57,645 nucleotides of DNA from Salidesulfovibrio brasiliensis JCM 12178 (GCF_001311825.1 NZ_BBCB01000010.1:1-57645), one strand, 5' to 3'. Counted from the stretch's first letter, positions 1 through 9,890 are shown. The notes: a model not told the origin generated them from the sequence alone. Made by a program: numbers and translations.

Positions 1-723
1 CTTCGACATCGGTAGGGCCGTGGTGGGGCCGTATCTGGCGAGCGGTCGGCCGCCGCGTCTCGACGCAGTGGTCATGACCCATGCGGACAACGACCACATG
101 GGTGGGCTGGCGTGGATCGTGGAGCGGTTTGCCGTGAACCGTTTCATCGGCAACGGTGACGCGCCGGACGGTGTGGCGGGCGCACGGATCATGAAGCTCT
201 TGATGCGCGCGGAATCCCCCGGATCGATATGCAGTCCGGGGATGCAATCACTCTTGGTCGCGGTGCGGTTCTGCGTGTCCTTCATCCCGGAAATGTCTCG
301 GGATACAACTCCAACGACAGCTCCTTGGTCCTGAGGCTCGAATGGAACGACAGGGTGCTTGCCTTGTTGACAGGCGACATTGAACAGAAGGCCATCAGCG
401 ATATTCTGCGTTCAGGCGTGTCGATGAAGTCGCAGGTGCTGGTCATGCCGCACCATGGCAGCAAGGGCAGTTCGCCGGAAATGATCGTGCCCGCCGTTGG
501 TCCGGAGATAGGGCTCATCTCATGCAGGCGTGATAACCGCTACGGATTTCCCCACCCTTCGGTGCTTGGTGCATTGCGTGATGTCGGGGCTTTGATATTG
601 CGTACGGACATAGACGGTGCGGCTTGGCTGTGCTGGGATGACGATATGGGAGCTTTGCGTATAGAAACCGCTGTATCGAATCGGAAAAACGGGCGTATGC
701 AGTTGTTTCTTCCTGTTTATTAA
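1..723 (+). CDS. comEC: ComEC/Rec2 C-terminal MBL domain (partial, frameshifted)
   Basis: This is the 3' end of a gene that enters from the left edge. The reading frame opens at base 2 (FDIGRAVVGPYL) and shows the metallo-beta-lactamase motif THADNDHMGG, followed by the later motifs LLTGDIE and VMPHHGSKGS. This combination is typical of the C-terminal domain of ComEC, the inner-membrane channel that passes single-stranded DNA into the cytosol during natural transformation. The membrane and OB-like parts lie outside the window. The frame moves by -1 somewhere between about 175 and 200, so the family signature continues in a second frame to the TAA at 721-723. I read the shift as one missing base, not a real split gene. 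A lone secreted MBL hydrolase is the alternative, less likely given the sequence order. Confidence 0.8.
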
Positions 724-763
724 GGTACTGGTCAATCAGGATTAATATGAGGATGGAAATCTG

Positions 764-1624
764 ATGACCTCGACTGAAACCATACTGCGGGCTGTTGACA
801 TGGTTCCGGCGCTGCCTAAGACGGTGGACGCCATGCTCAATATGGGATGCGAACGCGATTGTTCCTCGATGGAGCTTTTGGGCATCCTCGGCAAGGACCC
901 GGTCTTCAGTCTCAAACTGCTCCGGCTGATCAATTCACCGTTTTGTTCCATGGAAGAAGACGCGGCGTCGTTGCAGCGGGCAGCGGTCTTTGTCGGCACG
1001 GACACGCTACGAAACGTCGCCATCGGCCTTGGCGCAGTGGGCGCGTTCCCGGTGCGCAGCATGACCGGCCTCGACCCTGCCGAATTCTGGTTGCACTCTC
1101 TGGCCACCGGTGTTTGCGCAAGACTCATCGCCGAACGTCAGGGCGCGTCCGTGGAAGAAAGCTCCGAGTTCTTCCTTGCGGGCGTATTGCATGATATAGG
1201 AAAGCTGGTCCATGCGCTTTTCATGGGTGAGGAGTTTGGGCAAGTGCTTAAAATGGCGGCAGAACCCGGATGTGCACTGGCTGATGCCGAAAGCGAGGTG
1301 CTCGGAACCACCCATTCCGAAACGGGCTTCATGCTTGCCCGGAAGTGGGGGCTGCCACCGCTGGTCGCCGAGGCCGTCCGGTACCATCATGTGCCGTCGG
1401 CCTCCACGGGAAGTTCGGTTGTCGTCTGCGTTCACGCCGCCAACGAGATCGTGAAGCGGTTTGCCTTCGGTTCCGCTGGCGACTTTGAGGTGCAGGAGTT
1501 CTCCCCGGCCATAGCCGAAAGGTTGGGAGGATCTCTCGCCGAAGTGGCTGAAGAGCTTGGCGATCTGGACCACGAGGTGGATCAGGCGAGAATTTTCATC
1601 AAGTTGGCGGAAGCGGGAGCATAG
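764..1624 (+). CDS. HDOD domain signalling protein
   Basis: The protein has 286 residues and is an HDOD domain over most of its length. A helical N-terminal part (FSLKLLRLINSPFC near 48-61) is followed by an HD-type core with VLHDIGKLVH, H143-D144, and a later HH pair near 205. HDOD proteins are related to HD phosphohydrolases but usually act as output or scaffold modules in signalling, often with response regulators or cyclic-di-GMP circuits. No GGDEF, EAL or receiver domain is fused here. It lies 41 bases after comEC and about 30 bases before an MBL-fold gene, and a single-domain response regulator follows, so these could work together. The exact role is not visible. The ATG at 764 follows a GGATGG-like site. 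Confidence 0.8.
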   Translation: MTSTETILRAVDMVPALPKTVDAMLNMGCERDCSSMELLGILGKDPVFSLKLLRLINSPFCSMEEDAASLQRAAVFVGTDTLRNVAIGLGAVGAFPVRSMTGLDPAEFWLHSLATGVCARLIAERQGASVEESSEFFLAGVLHDIGKLVHALFMGEEFGQVLKMAAEPGCALADAESEVLGTTHSETGFMLARKWGLPPLVAEAVRYHHVPSASTGSSVVVCVHAANEIVKRFAFGSAGDFEVQEFSPAIAERLGGSLAEVAEELGDLDHEVDQARIFIKLAEAGA

Positions 1625-1653
1625 GCAGGCGTTTAACAAGCGGGGGGTTGCGG

Positions 1654-2484
1654 ATGATTGTCAGGTGCTGGGGCGCGCGAGGTGGCATCGCCGTCTCCGG
1701 GACGCGGTTCGACAGGTTCGGCGGGGATACCTGCTGCATCGAAGTGCGCGACTCGGATGGCAGGGTGCTCATCATCGACGCCGGAACCGGAATCCGCAGG
1801 CTCGGCAAGCGCCTTGTAGACGAGGGCGTTCCCGACTGCGACCTCTTCTTCACGCATTTCCATTGGGACCATCTCATGGGCCTGCCGTTTTTCAGAGCTC
1901 CACACCATTTTGCCGTGCGCATCAACGGCGACCCCCTTCCCGGAGTCACCACCGAGGAAGTGTTGAACAACGTCGTGTCTCCACCGTACTTCCCGGTTCC
2001 GTTTGCCGAGTTTTCCAAAGGGATGGAATTTTGTCCATTTGAGGGAAGCGGGCATTTTGGAAATATTGCCGTGACCGCCGTTCCGCTCAGTCATCCCGGT
2101 GGCGGCTCCGGCTACCGCTTTGAGGAGAACGGAAAGTCGTTCGTTTTCCTCACCGACAATGAGCTTTCGTATCAGCACGATGGCGGCCTGACGCTGGACG
2201 GCTATGCAGAATTCGCAAAAAACGCGGATTTGCTGGTGCATGATGCTGAGTATCTGCCTGAGGAGTACCCCGCCCATCGTCAGTGGGGGCACTCCCATTG
2301 GCTTGAAGCTGTTGACCTCGCGGAAAAGGCTGGCGTCAGGGCGCTCGGGTTGTTTCATCACGGTGCGTCGCGGTATGACGGGGAGGTGGCGGAGATAGTG
2401 GAGTCCTGCCGTTCCGAGATTCGCGACAGGGAATTGCGGATGGACTGTTTCGCCATGGCTGCGGACGTGGTCATCCGTCTTTAA
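1654..2484 (+). CDS. MBL-fold metal-dependent hydrolase
   Basis: The protein has 276 residues from the ATG at 1654; a TTG two codons upstream is the other possible start, but the ATG sits 6-7 bases after a GGGGGG tract. The zinc motif is H68-x-H70-x-D72-H73 (THFHWDHLMG), followed by a His in LSHPGG, an Asp in LTDNELS and a late His in LFHHGAS, so a two-metal site looks complete. The N-terminal CWGARGG and IIDAGTGIRRL resemble the PhnP/RNase Z-like branch, whose members cleave phosphodiesters. I cannot name the substrate. It is read in the same direction as the HDOD gene just upstream and may be in one transcript. Confidence 0.8.
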   Translation: MIVRCWGARGGIAVSGTRFDRFGGDTCCIEVRDSDGRVLIIDAGTGIRRLGKRLVDEGVPDCDLFFTHFHWDHLMGLPFFRAPHHFAVRINGDPLPGVTTEEVLNNVVSPPYFPVPFAEFSKGMEFCPFEGSGHFGNIAVTAVPLSHPGGGSGYRFEENGKSFVFLTDNELSYQHDGGLTLDGYAEFAKNADLLVHDAEYLPEEYPAHRQWGHSHWLEAVDLAEKAGVRALGLFHHGASRYDGEVAEIVESCRSEIRDRELRMDCFAMAADVVIRL

Positions 2485-2563
2485 CTTCTTGATTTCCTTG
2501 GGGCGCGAGTGTACTACCCGTGCTAGGCCATGAGTTCGATTCTTTTCTGACAGGAGGAGCACG

Positions 2564-2962
2564 ATGAAAGTCCTTATCGTGGATGATGACTTTTACAGCC
2601 GCAACATGATTCATGAGATCCTGAGGCCCTATGCCACCTGCGACATTGCGGTGAACGGCGAGGAAGCCATCGAGGCCTTCCGGGCCGGTCTTCAGCGCGG
2701 AGAACCGTACAGTGTCGTGTGTCTCGATCTGCTCATGCCCGAACTGGATGGTCAGGAAGCGCTCAAGGAGATTCGCTCCATCGAAAGCGAGCACGGCGTG
2801 CACCAGCAAAACGAGGCCAAGGTCATCGTCACCACCATGCTCGACGACAATAAGGAAACCCATGATGCGTTCTTCCTTGGCGGGGCGACCTCGTATCTGG
2901 TCAAGCCCATCGACGAGGAAAAGCTGCTCGGGGAGCTGAAGAGCCTCGGCGTCCTTTCCTAG
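2564..2962 (+). CDS. CheY-like single-domain response regulator
   Basis: This is a 132-residue receiver domain with no output domain. The acidic pocket is DDD at 7-9, the phospho-acceptor is D55 in CLDLLMPE, T90/T91 is in the switch position, and K114 is in YLVKPID. Such stand-alone receivers act by binding a partner after phosphorylation by a histidine kinase, as CheY and Spo0F do. No kinase gene is next to it. It has a strong site, AGGAGG, before the ATG. A close relative lies at 9504-9890, with the same PYA.CD start, EPY before the Asp and VKP end. Which kinase feeds it, and what it binds, cannot be seen. Confidence 0.9.
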   Translation: MKVLIVDDDFYSRNMIHEILRPYATCDIAVNGEEAIEAFRAGLQRGEPYSVVCLDLLMPELDGQEALKEIRSIESEHGVHQQNEAKVIVTTMLDDNKETHDAFFLGGATSYLVKPIDEEKLLGELKSLGVLS

Positions 2963-2989
2963 AAAGCCGTCTTGTCCGTATTCCCAAGC

Positions 2990-3017
2990 AACGCCGCGCC
3001 GTTTCGCCGCGGCGTTT
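2990..3017 (+). terminator. Possible rho-independent terminator after the response regulator
   Basis: A 9-bp perfect stem, AACGCCGCG at 2990-2998 with CGCGGCGTT at 3008-3016, has a 9-base loop. Only a short T stretch follows, so termination strength is uncertain. Confidence 0.45.
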
Positions 3018-3107
3018 GTCATTTGATGTTCCGGCGTTTTTCCACTACATTGTCCGCCTTGAACACAATCGACCCCACCCCGCCGGGACGAGCGCGGGAT
3101 TATCCAT

Positions 3108-4241
3108 ATGAGTCAGATTTTAGGAATTAAGTTTAGCGACTACGGGCAGGTCTACTATTTTTCGTCAGGCCCCTATGTGGTGCGCGAAGGCCAGCAGGTC
3201 ATCGTCAAGACCGAGCAGGGCATGGGCTTCGGCGACGTGGTGCAGATCAAACAGGCTCCGCCGGATGGTGAGATCGACGACGAGATCAAGCCTATCTACC
3301 GGCTTGCCAACGACGAAGACGCCGAAACGGTCAAGGAAAACAAGGCTCTTGCCAAGGATGCCTTCGAGTACTGTCGCAAGTGCATCAAGAAGCGCAGTCT
3401 CGACATGAAGCTGGTCGAGGTCGAAGTCTTCTTTGACCGCTCCAAGATGATTTTCTATTTCACCGCTCCGGGCCGTATCGATTTTCGCGAGCTCATCAAG
3501 GACCTCGTGCGCGAGTACCGCACCCGCATCGAGCTTCGGCAGATCGGGGTCCGGCACGAGACCCAGATGCTCGGGGCCATCGGCAATTGCGGCCAGCTCT
3601 GCTGCTGCCGCCGCTTCCTGCGCAAGTTCGCTCCCGTGACCATCAAGATGGCCAAGGAGCAGAACCTCTTCCTCAATCCCACGAAAATTTCCGGCATCTG
3701 CGGCCGCCTCATGTGTTGCCTGAGCTATGAGCAGGAGGGCTATGAGGAGTTCAACCGCGAGTCGCCCAAAGTGGGCAAGCGGTACTCCACGGCCTTTGGT
3801 CAGGCCAAGGTGCTGCGTGCGAATTTCTTCAAGAAAAGCCTGAGTGTTCTGCTCGAAGGCAATGAGGAGAGGGAAATCTCCCTTGACGAGTGGAAGGAAA
3901 TTGTCAACAAGCCCGTTGGAAGCGTTGAGGGGGCACCGGCTCCCAAGCCCGCTCCGAAGGAACAGCGCGAACCCCGCAAACGGCCGCCCAGGCGCGACAA
4001 GGGGCCGTCCGGCAAGGAGGCCCCCCAGCAGCGCAAGCCCCGTCGCAAGCCGACTCGCGAAGACGGTGGCGAAGGCAAGCCTGCGCCCGAAGGCAAGGGG
4101 GGCAAGGCAGAATCAGACGGAAAGTCCGGTCAGCCAGCACGCAAGAAGCGCTCCGATGACGGGCGCAAATCGCGTCCGCCCCGCCGCAGGCCCAAGCGCA
4201 GAAAAGGCCGCCGTCCGGCAAAAAAGAAGAACGAAGAATAA
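3108..4241 (+). CDS. ricT: PSP1 domain protein, RicT/YaaT family
   Basis: The protein has 377 residues. Residues 1 to about 270 match the PSP1/RicT family, with the Cys-rich motifs GNCGQLCCCRRFL and ICGRLMCCLSYE. In Bacillus, RicT joins RicA and RicF in an Fe-S-bearing complex that aids RNase Y and phosphorelay control; in sulfate reducers the role is not established. The last 100 or so residues are a very basic, low-complexity tail rich in Lys, Arg, Pro and Gly, suggesting contact with RNA or another polyanion. metG starts 9 bases after the stop, a pairing often seen for this family, so the two are probably co-transcribed. The assignment is firm; function is by family only. Confidence 0.85.
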   Translation: MSQILGIKFSDYGQVYYFSSGPYVVREGQQVIVKTEQGMGFGDVVQIKQAPPDGEIDDEIKPIYRLANDEDAETVKENKALAKDAFEYCRKCIKKRSLDMKLVEVEVFFDRSKMIFYFTAPGRIDFRELIKDLVREYRTRIELRQIGVRHETQMLGAIGNCGQLCCCRRFLRKFAPVTIKMAKEQNLFLNPTKISGICGRLMCCLSYEQEGYEEFNRESPKVGKRYSTAFGQAKVLRANFFKKSLSVLLEGNEEREISLDEWKEIVNKPVGSVEGAPAPKPAPKEQREPRKRPPRRDKGPSGKEAPQQRKPRRKPTREDGGEGKPAPEGKGGKAESDGKSGQPARKKRSDDGRKSRPPRRRPKRRKGRRPAKKKNEE

Positions 4242-4250
4242 CAGGCATGC

Positions 4251-6230
4251 ATGGCTGAAGAGCCAGCAGGAGCGAATGACTTGGAACCTTTCTACATTAC
4301 GACACCGATTTATTATGTGAACGCCCGTCCGCACCTGGGACACGCGTATACCACCATCGTTGCCGATTCCATGACGCGATTCAACAAGCTCATGGCCCGG
4401 GAGACCTTCTTCCTCACCGGCACTGACGAGCACGGCGACAAGATCGTACAGGCTGCGGAAAACAACAACATGTCCCCACAGGAATATGTTGACGGCATCT
4501 CCGCGGAGTTCAAGGCGCTCTGGCCCGATCTTATGTGCGAGAATGACGATTACATCCGCACCACTGAGAAACGGCACGTGAAAACCGTGCAGGACATTCT
4601 TCAAAAGGTCTACGACTCCGGCGACATATATTTCGGTGAGTACGGCGGCCACTACTGTTATGGCTGCGAACGCTTCTACACGGAAAAGGAACTGGTGGAC
4701 GGCAAGTGTCCCGACCACCAGACCAAGCCCGAATACATTTCCGAGAAGAACTATTTCTTCAAGATGTCCAAGTATCAGGACTGGCTGAAGGATCACATCC
4801 AGAAGAATCCTGATTTCATCCGTCCCGAGCGCTATCGCAACGAAGTCCTGAGCCTGCTGGATTCCGGCGCGCTTGAAGACCTGTGCATCTCCCGGCCCAA
4901 GTCCCGGCTGACCTGGGGCATCGAGCTGCCCTTCGACAAGGACTACGTGACCTACGTCTGGTTCGACGCGCTCATTAACTACCTGACCGCGCTCGATTAC
5001 CCGGACGGGGAGAATTACAAGGAGTTCTGGCCCGCCGCAAACCATCTGGTGGCCAAGGACATCCTGAAGCCCCACGCCATCTTCTGGCCCACCATGCTCA
5101 AGGCTGCCGGAGTGGAGCCGTACCAACACCTCAACGTGCACGGGTACTGGCTCATCAAGGACACCAAGATGTCCAAATCTCTCGGCAACGTTGTCGAACC
5201 GCTTAAGATGAAAGACACTTACGGCATCAACGCCTTCCGCTATTTTCTGCTGCGCGAGATGTCTTTCGGGCAGGATGCGTCCTTCTCCGAAGAGGCGCTT
5301 GTTGGCCGCCTGAACGCAGACCTCGCCAATGACCTCGGCAACCTCTTCAACCGCACCCTGTCGATGACGCACAAGTACTTCGGCGGCGAGGTCCCGACCC
5401 CGGTGAACGAGGAGATCGAGGACGCGGAGATCAAGAAGATCGGCCGCGACGCCATGAAGACCTATCAGGCCATGTTCGACGAGTTCAAATTCTCCCGTGC
5501 CCTTGAAGGCCTCTGGGAGCTGGTTCGCGGTCTGAACAAATACATCGACGTCACTGCGCCGTGGGCACTCAAGAAAGAGAACGACATGGACCGCCTTTCC
5601 ACGGTGATCTACGTGCTTCTTGAGAATATGCGTAAAATCGCCGTGCACCTCTGGCCGGTAATGCCCGCAGCCTCCGAGCAGATGCTGGAGCAGCTCGGCA
5701 TCAGCTTCGACCCCCGCAAGGTGGACCTCTCCAAGGAGATCGACGTCTGGGGACTGCTTGAGTCCGGCTCCACCGTGGACAAGACATCCAACCTGTTCCC
5801 GCGTGTGGAAATGCCCGAGCCGGAGCCCGCCAAGCCCGTCAAGGAAGAGAACACCGACAAGAAGTCCAAGAAAAAGAAAAAAGCCGACGAAAGCCAGAAC
5901 GGCGAGTACATCGAGTTCGAAGACTTCACCAAGGTGGACATGCGCGTCGGTACCGTCCTCGATGTGGAAAAACACCCCGATGCGGACCGGCTTCTGTTGG
6001 TGAAGGTCGAGGTGGGCGAGGAGGAACCGAGACAGGTCGTTGCCGGACTGGCAGATTTCTTCTCCCCGGAAGACCTCAAGGGCAGGCAGGTGGTGGTCGT
6101 CACCAACCTCAAGCCCCGCAAACTCCGCAAGCAGCTCTCGCAGGGCATGATTCTGGCCGTGAAGAACGGTGATGACATGCAGCTCTTGACCCCGAGCGCG
6201 GAGGTCTCTCCCGGCTGCAAGGTCAGCTAG
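4251..6230 (+). CDS. metG: Methionyl-tRNA synthetase
   Basis: The enzyme charges tRNA-Met with methionine in the cytosol. From the ATG at 4251 the protein has 659 residues. The class I signatures are HLGH (28-31) and KMSKS (about 306-310), with a zinc knuckle CYGC...CPDH near 139-160 and the conserved YITTPIYYVN at the start of the Rossmann core. Residues from about 550 form the C-terminal tRNA-binding (EMAP/Trbp111-like) domain, joined by a Lys-rich linker. A TTG at 4281 preceded by AGGAG would give the more usual N-terminus, MEPFYITTP, so the first ten residues are doubtful. The gene follows ricT closely and ends at a strong terminator. Confidence 0.97.
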   Translation: MAEEPAGANDLEPFYITTPIYYVNARPHLGHAYTTIVADSMTRFNKLMARETFFLTGTDEHGDKIVQAAENNNMSPQEYVDGISAEFKALWPDLMCENDDYIRTTEKRHVKTVQDILQKVYDSGDIYFGEYGGHYCYGCERFYTEKELVDGKCPDHQTKPEYISEKNYFFKMSKYQDWLKDHIQKNPDFIRPERYRNEVLSLLDSGALEDLCISRPKSRLTWGIELPFDKDYVTYVWFDALINYLTALDYPDGENYKEFWPAANHLVAKDILKPHAIFWPTMLKAAGVEPYQHLNVHGYWLIKDTKMSKSLGNVVEPLKMKDTYGINAFRYFLLREMSFGQDASFSEEALVGRLNADLANDLGNLFNRTLSMTHKYFGGEVPTPVNEEIEDAEIKKIGRDAMKTYQAMFDEFKFSRALEGLWELVRGLNKYIDVTAPWALKKENDMDRLSTVIYVLLENMRKIAVHLWPVMPAASEQMLEQLGISFDPRKVDLSKEIDVWGLLESGSTVDKTSNLFPRVEMPEPEPAKPVKEENTDKKSKKKKKADESQNGEYIEFEDFTKVDMRVGTVLDVEKHPDADRLLLVKVEVGEEEPRQVVAGLADFFSPEDLKGRQVVVVTNLKPRKLRKQLSQGMILAVKNGDDMQLLTPSAEVSPGCKVS

Positions 6231-6249
6231 ACGGGCTCAAATGAATGTA

Positions 6250-6288
6250 AAGGCCTCGTCCCTTCCGGGACGGGGCCTTTTTGTTTTC
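6250..6288 (+). terminator. Rho-independent terminator of ricT-metG
   Basis: A stem of AAGGCCTCGTCCC (6250-6262) pairs with GGGACGGGGCCTT (6267-6279, one G-T pair) around a TTCC loop and is followed by TTTTTGTTTT. Confidence 0.9.
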
Positions 6289-6469
6289 CTCTGTGTCGAT
6301 ACGGTACAGAATTGCGGCGGCACTCCGCGCATCTGGCACCATTGCGCACCGACTGATTTATCGCTGGAAATTCGGTGGCGTTCATGGTTTCATTCCCGGA
6401 TTGTTTCATCCGGCCTTGCGCTATATCAAGAATGGGAGTAATTCCCCTACAGGAAAAAGGAGAATGGCA

Positions 6470-7647
6470 ATGGAGGGCAGATTTGCCGCCCGGATGCAGA
6501 CGGTGCATCGTTCGTTCATCCGGGAAATTCTGAAAGTCACGGCCGACCCGTCGATCATATCGTTCGCCGGTGGGCTGCCGAACCCCCGTATGTTCCCGGT
6601 CCCTGCCATGGAAGCGGCGGCGGGCGAGGTGCTGAGCGCCATGAACGGCCCGGCGTCCCTGCAGTATTCGACCACCGAGGGCGACCCTGTCCTGCGGTCC
6701 ATCATTGCTGAGCGTTATGCCAAAAAGGGTGTCACCGTGGACCCGGACGAAATCCTCGTCACCACCGGTTCGCAGCAGTGCCTCGACATCGCGGGCAAGG
6801 TCTTTCTGGACAAGGGTGACATCGTTGCCATCGAGGCGCCCGGATACCTCGGCGCCATCCAGTCGTTCTCCGTATTCGAGCCGACGTTCGTGACCGTCCC
6901 GCTGGAGGACGACGGCCCGGACCTTGCCGCGCTTGAGGAGACTTTCAAGGCCGGTGCCAAGCTTTTTTACGCAGTGCCGAACTTCCAGAACCCGTCCGGT
7001 GTGAGCTACAGCCTTGAAAAGCGCAAGGCCGTGGCCGAACTGCTGGACAGATACGATGTGGTGTTCGTCGAAGACGACCCGTACGGAGAACTGCGCTTCA
7101 TGGGCGAGCACCTGCCGCCGGTGTACTCCTTCCGAAAGAAGCCGGGGCTGCTGAACGGTTCGTTTTCCAAGATCGCCGCGCCGGGATTCCGCATCGGCTG
7201 GGTGGTGGCCCCCGGCCCCGTGCGCGACAAGCTCGTTGTTGCCAAGCAGGCGTCCGACCTGCACACAAGCACGGTTGCGCAGGCCATCATGCGTAATTAC
7301 CTTGAGAACAACGCCATAGACGAGCACGTTGAAGCCATCCGCGAGACCTACGGTGCACACCGCAAGGTGATGGTCGAGATGATCGAGCGGCATTTTCCCA
7401 AGGGCGTGGAGTTCACTCGGCCCGAGGGCGGCATGTTCCTCTGGGTCACGCTTCCGGAAGGGTGTTCCTCCATGGACCTCTTCGACGTCGCCATTAAGCG
7501 CAAGGTCGCGTTCGTTCCCGGTCGCCGTTTTACGCAAACGGCGGGGGAGACAACACCTTGCGGCTCAACTTTTCCAATGCCGATCCCGAACGGATCGAGG
7601 AAGGCATCGCCCGACTGGGCGAAAGCATCCGGGATTTCATGAACTGA
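6470..7647 (+). CDS. PLP-dependent aminotransferase, class I/II (frameshifted near 7530)
   Basis: The protein resembles the 2-aminoadipate/aromatic aminotransferase branch (LysN/MocR-like fold without a GNTR domain). It shows SFAGGLPNP near the N-terminus, QYSTTEGDP, PNFQNPSG and the PLP lysine in NGSFSKIAAPGFRIGW at about residue 234. The ATG at 6470 is chosen over 6464 because the AAGGAG at 6457-6462 is too close to the latter. The frame breaks in a TTTT run at 7528-7531. Adding one T restores FYANGGGDNTLRLNFSNADP and a stop at 7645-7647, the expected family C-terminus. The amino acid used is not visible. It precedes the disulfide reductase by 32 bases and may share its transcript. Confidence 0.85.
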
Positions 7648-7679
7648 TTTCCTGAACCGTCAAACCGGATGGAGCAGAT

Positions 7680-9385
7680 ATGTCCCAACATGTAGTAGTC
7701 ATAGGCGCCGTGGCGCTCGGGCCCAAGGCCGCCTGTCGTTTCAAGAGGCTGGAGCCGGGGTCCCGTGTGACCATGCTCGACATGAGCGACGTGATTTCCT
7801 ACGGCGGCTGCGGCATTCCCTATTATGTCTCCGGCGAGGTCTCCGACGAGACCCAGCTCATGACCACCAGCTTCCACATGGTGCGCGACGTGCCGTTCTT
7901 CAAGGACGTGAAGGGCGTTGACGTCATGACCCGCACCAAGGCCGTGAAGATCGACCGGGACGCCAAGAAGGTTTACTGGGAAAACCTCGACACCGGCGAG
8001 ACCGGCGAGCTTGATTACGATCAGCTTGTGGTTGCCACCGGCGCGACCCCGCGCAGTCTGAACCTGCCCGGCGAAGACCTTGAAGGCGTCCATTACGTCT
8101 CCAATCCCCATGACGCCACGGACATCAAGGATGCCATTGCCAAGGGCAAGGTCGGCAGCGCCGTGGTTATCGGCGCAGGGTTCATCGGCCTTGAAATGGC
8201 AGAGGCGTTCACCGACATGTGGGGCGTGGACACCACCGTAGTGGAGATTTTCGACCAGATCATGCCGAGGCTTGTAAGCCCGGACCTGGCCAGGATGGCC
8301 CAGAACCACATGGAAGAACAGGGCGTGGTTTTCCACCTCGGCGAGACCGTCAAGGCCATCGAGGGCGAAGGCCGGGTGCAGCGCGTCATTACCGACAAGC
8401 GGACCATTGAGGCCGAATGCGTTATCGTCTCCGTGGGCGTCATCCCCAACGACCAACTGGCCCGTGAGTCCGGTCTGGAGTGTCACGAGCGCGGCGGCAT
8501 CATGGTTGACGAGACCATGCGCACCAACGACCCCGCCATTTTCTCCGGCGGTGACTGCGTGGTGGTCAGGAATCTGTTGACCAACCAGCCCATGTTTTTG
8601 CCGCTCGGCTCCATGGCCAACAGGCAGGGCCGCATCATCGGCGACAACCTTGCCGGCGGCAGTTCCAAGTTCGACGGCGTGCTCGGTTCCTTTGTGGTCA
8701 AGACGTTCGAGACATCGCTTGCCGGAACCGGCATGAGCCTCGACACGGCCAAGGCATCGGGATTTGACGCGGCCAGCGTCTTGTTGGTGCAGCTCGACCG
8801 TGCACATTTCTATCCCACCAAGGACCTGATGACGCTTGAGCTGGTCTACGAGCGCGGAACCGCAAGGTGCTCGGCATTCAGGGCTTCGGCAGCTCGGGAG
8901 ACGCCATGGTGGGCCGTGTTAACGCAGTAGCCGCTGCCATGAAATACGGCCTGACCATCGACGAGCTTTCCACCATGGAGCTTGCGTATTCGCCGCCGTT
9001 CTCCGCAGCCATGGACGTGCTCAATTCCGTGGCGAACATGGCGGACAACGACGAGCGCGGTATCAACCGCGGCGTGGGGCCGCAGGGATTCGTGGAGCTT
9101 TGGGACGAGCGCGAGACCGGGGATTACTGCTTCCTCGACTGCCGCGAAACCCCGGACGCAAAGCCGTTCATGGAAAAGTTTCCGGACCACTGGTGCAACA
9201 TCCCGCAGGGCGAAATCTACAAGCGTTTCGAAGAAGTGCCGGAGGACAAGGCCATCGTGCTGGTCTGCAACACTGGCGCCCGCGCTTACGAGGCCCAGAT
9301 CATGCTTGAGCACAAGGGTGTGAAGGACGTTCAGGTCATTCGCGGCGGCATGGCCGCGCTCAAGAAGTGGGGCGCGGATTTATAG
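7680..9385 (+). CDS. CoA-disulfide/persulfide reductase fused to rhodanese (frameshifted near 8860)
   Basis: An FAD and NAD(P)H disulfide reductase (about residues 1-450) is fused to a rhodanese domain (about 465-568). The first half has VVVIGAVALGPKAA, the single catalytic cysteine C44 in YGGCGIPYYVSG, a second dinucleotide site VVIGAGFIGLEMAEAF and the FAD motif FSGGDCV. A single active Cys is the hallmark of CoA-disulfide reductases. The rhodanese loop is VLVCNTGARA. Such fusions act on CoA persulfide or polysulfide and are common in anaerobes that handle reduced sulfur. The frame is lost at 8860-8861, where the sequence reads ACCGCAAGG; adding one C gives continuous ERGTRKVLGIQGFGSSGD. 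The product is most likely soluble. Confidence 0.88.
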
Positions 9386-9503
9386 AATCGGCTCAGAACG
9401 TATAGAGAAGACAAAATAATGTGGCCCGGCGTTGTCTCAAACGTCGGGCGTGTTACGTTCAGGTTCCGTTACGCATGAAAGACTGTATGAAGAGGGGTGG
9501 AAG

Positions 9504-9890
9504 ATGCGTTTTCTGATCGTGGATGATGATGAATCCATTCATGTGTACCTCAAGAATATGCTTGCGCCGTATGCCGAGTGCGATTCTGCCATGACCGGGC
9601 AGGAGGCGGTGGACATGTTCCGCAAGGCCAGAGAAGAGGGGGAACCCTACGAGGCTGTTTTCATGGACATTCTCATGCCGGGCATGGATGGTCATGAAGT
9701 TGCCGAGAAGCTCCGTTCCGAAGAGATCGCCGAGGGCGGCGGCGCATTCAAGCTGGTGATGATCACCTCGCTGGCGGACAGCAAGAACGTCAGCAAAGCA
9801 TTTTTCGATACCTTTGCCACCTGCTACATCGTCAAGCCGTTCGACAAGAGCATGATTCTCGACGAACTGTATGCGAACATGGTCATCTGA
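9504..9890 (+). CDS. CheY-like single-domain response regulator
   Basis: The ATG at 9504 after GAGGGG gives a 128-residue receiver domain: DDD at 7-9, the phospho-acceptor Asp in FMDILMPGMDG, a Thr in MITSLAD and Lys in IVKPFD. No output domain is present. It is a paralogue of the regulator at 2564-2962, with matching PYAECDSAMTGQEA and EEGEPYEAV segments. It has no kinase neighbour, lies about 120 bases after the reductase-rhodanese gene, and ends just before a strong terminator. An in-frame start upstream at 9432 is possible but has no good ribosome site. Confidence 0.88.
   Translation: MRFLIVDDDESIHVYLKNMLAPYAECDSAMTGQEAVDMFRKAREEGEPYEAVFMDILMPGMDGHEVAEKLRSEEIAEGGGAFKLVMITSLADSKNVSKAFFDTFATCYIVKPFDKSMILDELYANMVI

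Noticed and set aside
4113-5975. A 620-codon open frame on the - strand
   Set aside because: It mirrors metG and ricT, which are certain; no domain in the mirror frame.
6326-6345. Sigma54-like TGGCAC...TTGC
   Set aside because: The distance between the two parts is two bases too short.
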